From Anaeromyxobacter sp. (lineage in GTDB: Bacteria; Myxococcota; Myxococcia; Myxococcales; Anaeromyxobacteraceae), in the NCBI GenBank assembly GCA_016718565.1, contig JADKCZ010000002.1, forward strand, positions 434,001-498,000: DNA of 64,000 nt, in the 5' to 3' direction. Both the position numbers and the translations under genes were made by a program. Every line of letters begins with the position of its first letter. Position 1 is the first letter of the stretch. The notes beneath the pieces were generated by a model. It had not been told where the DNA came from. It was given only the letters and a program-made list of their open reading frames with translations, and searched no databases. Below are positions 59,387 to 64,000 of this stretch, one piece after another.

Positions 59387-60549
59387 TTCAGCTCCACCTC
59401 GACGGCGTTGGGCGTCACCTTGCGGACCTTGCAGGCGTAGCCGGGGAACTTGCGGGTGGCCAGGTCGGTGGCGAAGCCCTCGGCGGTCCCGGCCAGCGAG
59501 ACGTCGAGCTCGGCCCGGCCGTCCTCCACCGACCGCTGCTGCACGTCCTTGACCCCCTTGATCGAGGCCAGCAGCACGGCCTTGAAGCCGGCCAGGCGGG
59601 CGTAGTCGTCGACCCCCCTGACCACCAGCGCGACGCGCCGGACGCCCGACTGCTCGCGCGCCCAGACCCGGCCGATCTTGGCGAACAGGTCGCGCGCCAG
59701 CTGGCGGCCGCCCTCGGAGAGGGCGTTGCGCCCGGCGGTGGTCTGCTCGAACCCCTTGCCGGCGGCGCCGGTGAACTCGGCCGCGGCGATCACCTCGCCG
59801 GTGTCGGTGCGGACGGCGCGCGCCGAGACGTTGGCCACCGCCGAGTAGAAGGTGCCGTTGTCGATGGCGATCTCGCCGAGCGGCTTGGCCACGGCCCGGC
59901 CCACCACCACCACCTCGGCCCCCACCTTGAGGCCGATCTCGCGGGCCTTCTGCACGTTGGGATCGGCGCCGATGGCCTCCAGCGTCACCTTGCCGGTGAG
60001 GACCTCGGGGTCGATGAAGGTGAACCCGGACTTCTCCATCCGGTCCATGAAGGCGTTCTCCATCACCCGCAGGTCGGCGCCGTTGCCGCCGCCCTGCCAC
60101 CAGCCGGTGGCCTGGCTGGCGGTGATGGACTGCTCGGCGATGAGGGCCATGACCCGCGGCATGCCGGCGCGCCGGTAGGCGATGCCGAAGGCCATCAGGT
60201 CCTCGTCCAGCTTGGCCTCCGAGACCTCGCAGCGCAGCCGCGTCACCCAGACGTTCCCGTCCTGCTTGTCCTCCAGCACGGTGAACTTGCGGACGTAGCC
60301 CTCGGAGTGGGCGAAGACCTTGTCGGAGAGCAGCTGCGACTGGTCGGTCTCGGTGGAGGCGCTCACCACCGTGGTGGCCACCTGCTGCACGCAGGAGCGC
60401 AGGGCGTCGTCCTTGGCGGCGGCGCGGGCCGCCAGCAGGTCGTCGGCCACGGCGCCCTGGCCGGTGGCTTCGGCGGTCCTGGTCGCCTCCTCGGCGAGCG
60501 GGAGCGCTGGGGCCATGGCGAGCAGCATCGACGTGAGGATTCGCTTCAT
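59383..60549 (-). CDS. FlgT-like secreted protein
   Basis: 388 aa. The N terminus MKRILTSMLLAMAPALPLAE is a signal peptide. Residues 25-125 match the FlgT N-terminal domain (LAARAAAKDDALRSCVQQVA, SEGYVRKFTVLED, VTRLRCEVSEAKLDEDL). The middle reads GIAYRRAGMPRVMALIAEQS and GLKVGAEVVVVGRAVAK, like the FlgT/CsgG-type nucleotide-free fold. No flagellar genes are nearby, so a broader envelope role is likely. It sits between the LPP20-like gene (16 bp) and the FecR gene. Confidence 0.75.
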   Translation of the reverse strand: MKRILTSMLLAMAPALPLAEEATRTAEATGQGAVADDLLAARAAAKDDALRSCVQQVATTVVSASTETDQSQLLSDKVFAHSEGYVRKFTVLEDKQDGNVWVTRLRCEVSEAKLDEDLMAFGIAYRRAGMPRVMALIAEQSITASQATGWWQGGGNGADLRVMENAFMDRMEKSGFTFIDPEVLTGKVTLEAIGADPNVQKAREIGLKVGAEVVVVGRAVAKPLGEIAIDNGTFYSAVANVSARAVRTDTGEVIAAAEFTGAAGKGFEQTTAGRNALSEGGRQLARDLFAKIGRVWAREQSGVRRVALVVRGVDDYARLAGFKAVLLASIKGVKDVQQRSVEDGRAELDVSLAGTAEGFATDLATRKFPGYACKVRKVTPNAVEVELK

Positions 60550-60565
60550 GGTGGGGACTCCCCGG

Positions 60566-61315
60566 CTAGTCGGTGAGGATGACGACGCGCCCCTCGGCCA
60601 GGAACGCCGGGCGGGCGGCCAGCGTGGCGGCGTCGGCGGCGCCGAGCACCAGGTCGGCGCCCTGGGCGCGCAGCGCCTTGAGCACCAGCGGCCGGTCGCC
60701 GACCCGGGCGGCCAGGTCCCGCCTGGCGGCGGCCAGGCCGGGCGCGTAGGCGGCCACCCCGGTGGCCCGGCGGGCGGCCTCGCCCAGCGAGGCGGCGCCG
60801 TAGAGCTCCTGGCCGGCCTCGTCGAGCAGGCGGGGCGCCAGGGCCGGCGCCACCTTCAGGCCGGCCGCGTCCACCACCAGCGAGGTGGGGCCGGCCGGGG
60901 CCGGGGCGGCGGCGGCCCGGGGCAGCACCGCCTCGGCCACCCCGTCGAGCGCCACCTCCACGTCGAGCTCCACGCCGCCGTCGGAGTAGTAGCGCCTGCC
61001 GGTCTCGCGGAAGCCGCGGATGGTGCCCTCCACCGCCCCCCTCACCGCGGCGTCGGCGCCCATGGCCGCGCCCACGGTCTGGCCGGCGCTGATGGCCACG
61101 CCCTTGGTGACCTCCAGGCAGCGCCTCAGCGCGTCGAGCCGAGCGGCCTTCTCGGCGCCGAGGCGCGCCACCGCGGCGTTGCCGGCGGCGTCCTTCAGGT
61201 TGGCGGCGCCGGCGCCGGTGCACTTCACCACCCGCCGCTGCCAGTCGACCGCGCCGGGGTCGGCCCGGGCCGTGAGCGACAGCGTCGCGAGCGCGACGAC
61301 GAGGACGATTCGCAT
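60566..61315 (-). CDS. LPP20-like secreted protein
   Basis: 249 aa with a signal peptide (MRIVLVVALATLSLTARA). The LPP20/FlgT-like domain follows: VVKCTGAGAANLKDAAGNAA, AEKAARLDALRRCLEVTKGV. The second half (residues 130-249) is an uncharacterised alpha/beta segment. No lipobox Cys at the signal end, so it is soluble in the periplasm. It is the first gene of a four-gene minus-strand group with the FlgT-like, FecR and phosphatidyltransferase genes. Confidence 0.72.
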   Translation of the reverse strand: MRIVLVVALATLSLTARADPGAVDWQRRVVKCTGAGAANLKDAAGNAAVARLGAEKAARLDALRRCLEVTKGVAISAGQTVGAAMGADAAVRGAVEGTIRGFRETGRRYYSDGGVELDVEVALDGVAEAVLPRAAAAPAPAGPTSLVVDAAGLKVAPALAPRLLDEAGQELYGAASLGEAARRATGVAAYAPGLAAARRDLAARVGDRPLVLKALRAQGADLVLGAADAATLAARPAFLAEGRVVILTD

Positions 61316-61497
61316 TGGGGGGCTTCCTCCCTCGGGACGGACCGGCGGACCGGGCGGAAAATTCTAGCACCGCCGGTGCCTCCGCGGTGGGGCGGTCGGA
61401 CCTCCGGTCTGGCCTACCTCCGCCTACCCACATGTCCCAGGGGCACGGCCAGGCCCCCGGACGCGCTGCGTCGAGCCCGGTCACCCGCGGCCGGCCG

Positions 61498-62214
61498 CTA
61501 CCAGGCGTCGCGCCGGGCCCGCAGCGCCACGACGGCCTGCGGATCGGGCGCCCGCAGGAAGGGGTTGACCACCCGCTCCTCCGCCAGCGTGGCCGGGTCG
61601 GGCTCGAGCCCGGCCGCCCGCGCCGCCTGCACCGCCGCCAGGCGGGCCCGGGCCGGGGCGTTGTCCGGCTCGAGCGCCAGGACGAACGCCAGGTTGGCCT
61701 CGGCGTAGTCGTGGCCCGGCTGCACCAGGAGCCCGCCGTCCAGCCGGGCCAGCGGACCGAGGAGGCTCTCCGCCAGGGCGCCGACGTCGCCCCCGTGGCG
61801 GCAGTTGCCGCAGCCCCCGGTGAAGAGGGTGTCGCCGGTGAGCAGGTGGCCGGCCCACTCCAGCAGCACCGAGCCCGGGGTGTGCCCCGGCACGTGGTGG
61901 ACGCGCAGCGCCAGGGCCCCGAGCGAGAGCGCGGCGCGGCCGGCCAGGTCCTCCTGCGGCGCGAACCAGCGGGCGTCGCCGCCGTGGCCCAGCACCCGGG
62001 CGCCGAGCCTGGCGGCCACCGCGACGGTGCCGCCGCTGTGGTCGGCGTGCCCGTGGGTGTGCAGGACCCATCGGGGCGCGGCGCCCAGGTCGGCCGCCAG
62101 CGCCAGCGCCACCGCCGCGTCGCCCGGGTCCACCAGCGCGGCGTCGCCGCCGGCCTCCAGCAGGTAGACGTAGTTGGTGGCGCCGAAGCGGCGGCGAGAG
62201 AGGCGCGGCGTCAC
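61498..62214 (-). CDS. gloB: Glyoxalase II-like metallo-beta-lactamase fold hydrolase
   Basis: Thioester hydrolase, likely for S-lactoylglutathione or a similar thiol adduct. The protein has 238 aa and starts at a GTG (62214) overlapping the VOC stop. Metal ligands: THGHADHSGG, PGHTPGSV, TGDTLFTGGCGN and QPGHDYAEAN. The C-terminal end AEERVVNPFLR is the substrate-binding segment of GloB. It is paired with the glyoxalase-fold gene at 62211-62600. Confidence 0.87.
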   Translation of the reverse strand: MTPRLSRRRFGATNYVYLLEAGGDAALVDPGDAAVALALAADLGAAPRWVLHTHGHADHSGGTVAVAARLGARVLGHGGDARWFAPQEDLAGRAALSLGALALRVHHVPGHTPGSVLLEWAGHLLTGDTLFTGGCGNCRHGGDVGALAESLLGPLARLDGGLLVQPGHDYAEANLAFVLALEPDNAPARARLAAVQAARAAGLEPDPATLAEERVVNPFLRAPDPQAVVALRARRDAW

Positions 62215-62600
62215 GGGGCGTCGTCCGGGTGGTGGGAGAGGCCGACGCGGTTCCCCTCGGGGTCGCGCAGGTAGAGCGTCCAGCGGGTCCGGTGGACCAC
62301 CGGGACCCCCAGGTCCGCCAGCCGTGCCTCCCAGGCCGGCCGCGAGGTGGGTGGAATGCGCAGCGCCACCAGGTGCAGGCCGGGCCGCCCGTCGCGCCAC
62401 GCCGACACCTCGGGCGCCTGGTCGGCCCGCTCCAGCGCCAGGAAGGCGCCGCCCTCGAGCGACAGCCAGACGCTCCGGTCGCCGCCCTCCGGCAGGGGCC
62501 AGCGGCGCGCCACCTCGAGCCCCAGCACCTCGCGGTAGAAGCGCTCGCAGGCGGCGAGGTCGTGGCACTGGAGGGCGACGTGGTGGAGCGCCGGGGTCAC
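62211..62600 (-). CDS. Glyoxalase/bleomycin-resistance (VOC) family protein
   Basis: 129 aa from a GTG at 62600. ALHHVALQCHDLAACERFYR is the first VOC half with its His metal ligand, and LYLRDPEGNRVGLSH the second. It has the length of lactoylglutathione lyase-like proteins but no clear specificity. Coupled by GTGA to gloB, so it may be a glyoxalase I-type partner removing methylglyoxal. Confidence 0.8.
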   Translation of the reverse strand: MTPALHHVALQCHDLAACERFYREVLGLEVARRWPLPEGGDRSVWLSLEGGAFLALERADQAPEVSAWRDGRPGLHLVALRIPPTSRPAWEARLADLGVPVVHRTRWTLYLRDPEGNRVGLSHHPDDAP

Positions 62601-62734
62601 GGGGCGGGGAGTCTACGCGGCGGCGCGCACCCGGCGCCACCGCGGCGGGGCGCCCGGCCGGCGGGCAGGCCGCCTGGCCACCCGGGCGCTGGGTCCGCGC
62701 CGCCGGCCCCGGCGCGCGTGCTAGCATCCGGCCC

Positions 62735-64000
62735 GTGTCGACCCCGCTCGCCGGAAAGCGGCTCCTGCTGATCGTCGAGGATGCGGTCCTGGCCGCGCTG
62801 CTGGCCGAGGCCGCCAGCCGCCTGGGCGCGGAGGCCACCGTCGCGCCCACCGGCCGCGCCGCCCTGGAGGCCCTGGCCCGCCCGCCCCTGCCCGGCGCCG
62901 CCGTGCTCGACCTGCCCCTGCCCGACGTGCGCGGCAGCGAGGTCCTGGCGGCGCTCAGGCGCGCCGGCGTGCCGGTGGTGGCCATCTCGGGTGCCTTCCG
63001 CGGACCGCAGGCCGCCGGCGAGGTGCTGCGCGCCGGCGCGGCCGACTTCTTCGAGAAGCCCTTCCCGGTGCTGGCGCTGATGGCGCGGGTGGCGCGGCTC
63101 ATGGGCGAGGCCCTGCCGGGGCTCGGCGAGCCGGAGGACGAGGTGACGGGCGCCATCCCGCTGGGGCCGGGCCCCGGCGGCGGGCTCGACGACGCCCCGT
63201 TCCTGGCGCTGACCGACGACGACCAGGTCCACGAGCCGCCCCCGGCCACCGGCGCGGACGCGCTGGCCAGCCCCCTGCCGGCCCCGCCGCGCCAGCCGGC
63301 GCCCGCCGGCTCCGCCCTGGCGCCGCCCGGGCCGCCACCTCGCCGCGGCGATCTCGGCCAGGCCAGCGTGCCGCGCCTGCTGGTGGCCCTGCACGTGGCC
63401 CAGGCCACCGGGGCGCTGACGGTGCGCCGCGGCCCGGTCAAGAAGATCCTGCTGCTGGAGAAGGGGGCGCCGATCTACGCGGCGTCCAACGTGGCGGGGG
63501 AGCGCCTCGGCGCCATCTGCGTGCGGCGCGGGGTCATCGCGGCCGACGCCCTGCTGGCGCTGCGTCGCGCCGACCCGGCGGCCCGCACCGCCGACCTGCT
63601 GCTGGCGGCCCGCGCCCTGACGCCGGCCCGCCGGGCCGAGCTCACCAGCGCCCAGGTCCGGGCCATCGCCTGGTCCACCTTCGAGTGGCGCGACGGCGAG
63701 TACGACTTCCAGCTGGCCCGGCCGCCGGCCGGCCTGCTGCAGCTGGGGCTGTCGATGGCCGACCTGCTGCTGGAGGGGCTGGTGCGGGCCTCGACCCTGC
63801 CCACCCTGCTGGCCGAGCTGCCGCGCGACCTGCACCTGGCCCCCTCGCCCGCGCCGGCCTTCGAGCTCTACGCCCTGGGGCTCCGCCCGGCCGAGGCCCA
63901 CCTGCTCTCGCTGTGCGACGGCACCAAGAGCGTGCAGGACCTGGCGGCGCTGGCGCGGGTGCCGGAGCGCGAGGCCCTGGCCTTCCTGCAGGCCCTGCGG
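62735..64000 (+). CDS. Receiver-domain regulator with a DUF4388/PATAN-like domain (partial)
   Basis: Open for 422 codons from a GTG at 62735 to the window end. Residues 1-125 are a receiver: VED acidic pair (LLIVEDAVL), phospho-Asp in VLDLPLPDVRG, Ser in VAISGA and Lys in FEKPFPV. A Pro/Ala-rich linker of about 70 residues follows. Then a DUF4388/PATAN-like domain, LLVALHVAQATGALTVRRG, KKILLLEKGAPIYAASNVAG and ERLGAICVRRGVIAADALLA, as in regulators of myxobacterial motility. It continues beyond the window. The output is probably protein-protein contact; no DNA-binding domain is seen. Confidence 0.8.
   Translation, partial: MSTPLAGKRLLLIVEDAVLAALLAEAASRLGAEATVAPTGRAALEALARPPLPGAAVLDLPLPDVRGSEVLAALRRAGVPVVAISGAFRGPQAAGEVLRAGAADFFEKPFPVLALMARVARLMGEALPGLGEPEDEVTGAIPLGPGPGGGLDDAPFLALTDDDQVHEPPPATGADALASPLPAPPRQPAPAGSALAPPGPPPRRGDLGQASVPRLLVALHVAQATGALTVRRGPVKKILLLEKGAPIYAASNVAGERLGAICVRRGVIAADALLALRRADPAARTADLLLAARALTPARRAELTSAQVRAIAWSTFEWRDGEYDFQLARPPAGLLQLGLSMADLLLEGLVRASTLPTLLAELPRDLHLAPSPAPAFELYALGLRPAEAHLLSLCDGTKSVQDLAALARVPEREALAFLQALR

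Overview
The window is very GC-rich DNA that reads like a chromosome of a myxobacterium (phylum Myxococcota), most like Anaeromyxobacter. This is an inference from gene content: IF3 with a long Ala/Pro tail, 2-oxoacid:ferredoxin oxidoreductase, sugar-nucleotide enzymes, many lipoproteins, ECF sigma factors, and a receiver protein fused to a DUF4388/PATAN-like domain. The GC content was judged by eye and not computed.

Layout. Positions 220-16175 (minus strand, transcribed from right to left) hold one long translation cluster: rpsL-rpsG-fusA-tuf-rpsJ-rplD-W-B-rpsS-rplV-rpsC-rplP-rpmC-rpsQ-rplN-X-E-rpsN-H-rplF-R-rpsE-rpmD-rplO-secY-adk-map. A consensus promoter lies at 16258-16285. rplC (L3) is missing from its usual place between rpsJ and rplD. 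mutY, sodB and a plus-strand peptidoglycan transglycosylase follow. Positions 19218-24112 hold five overlapping or abutting minus-strand genes: a lipoprotein, an ECF sigma factor, a zinc-finger membrane anti-sigma factor, a caspase-like protease joined to a PEGA-like segment and a probable outer-membrane barrel, and a second related lipoprotein. This is the best candidate for an undescribed system. Next come an RHH regulator with UDP-xylose synthase and an epimerase, three small envelope genes, korAB, and a tightly packed series glcD-like/SDR/folE/queD/Rieske/ihfA/pheT/pheS/rplT/rpmI/infC.

Positions 41151-48576 hold ilvC-ilvN-ilvB-leuA-thrS. The branched-chain genes therefore sit between thrS and infC, which are neighbours in many bacteria. 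A leader peptide with tandem CTT leucine codons and alternative hairpins precedes leuA. thrS has a frameshift near its 5' end, and the adjacent ECF sigma gene has an in-frame TAG.

Positions 49569-57960 are an 8.4-kb integrated element. It is bounded by perfect 42-bp direct repeats that match the 3' part of tRNA-Val(GAC), and the intact tRNA lies at the right end. It carries a decayed tyrosine integrase, a cluster of GGGGTGAC iterons, an RHH protein, an AlpA-like HTH protein, a frameshifted primase/VirE-type helicase, a frameshifted TerS-like gene and a run of small unknown genes. This order resembles phage-satellite (PICI-like) islands.

Positions 58035-64000 return to chromosomal genes: a CDP-alcohol phosphatidyltransferase, a FecR-domain protein, a FlgT-like and an LPP20-like secreted protein, glyoxalase II and a VOC protein, and the start of a receiver-PATAN regulator that runs off the window.
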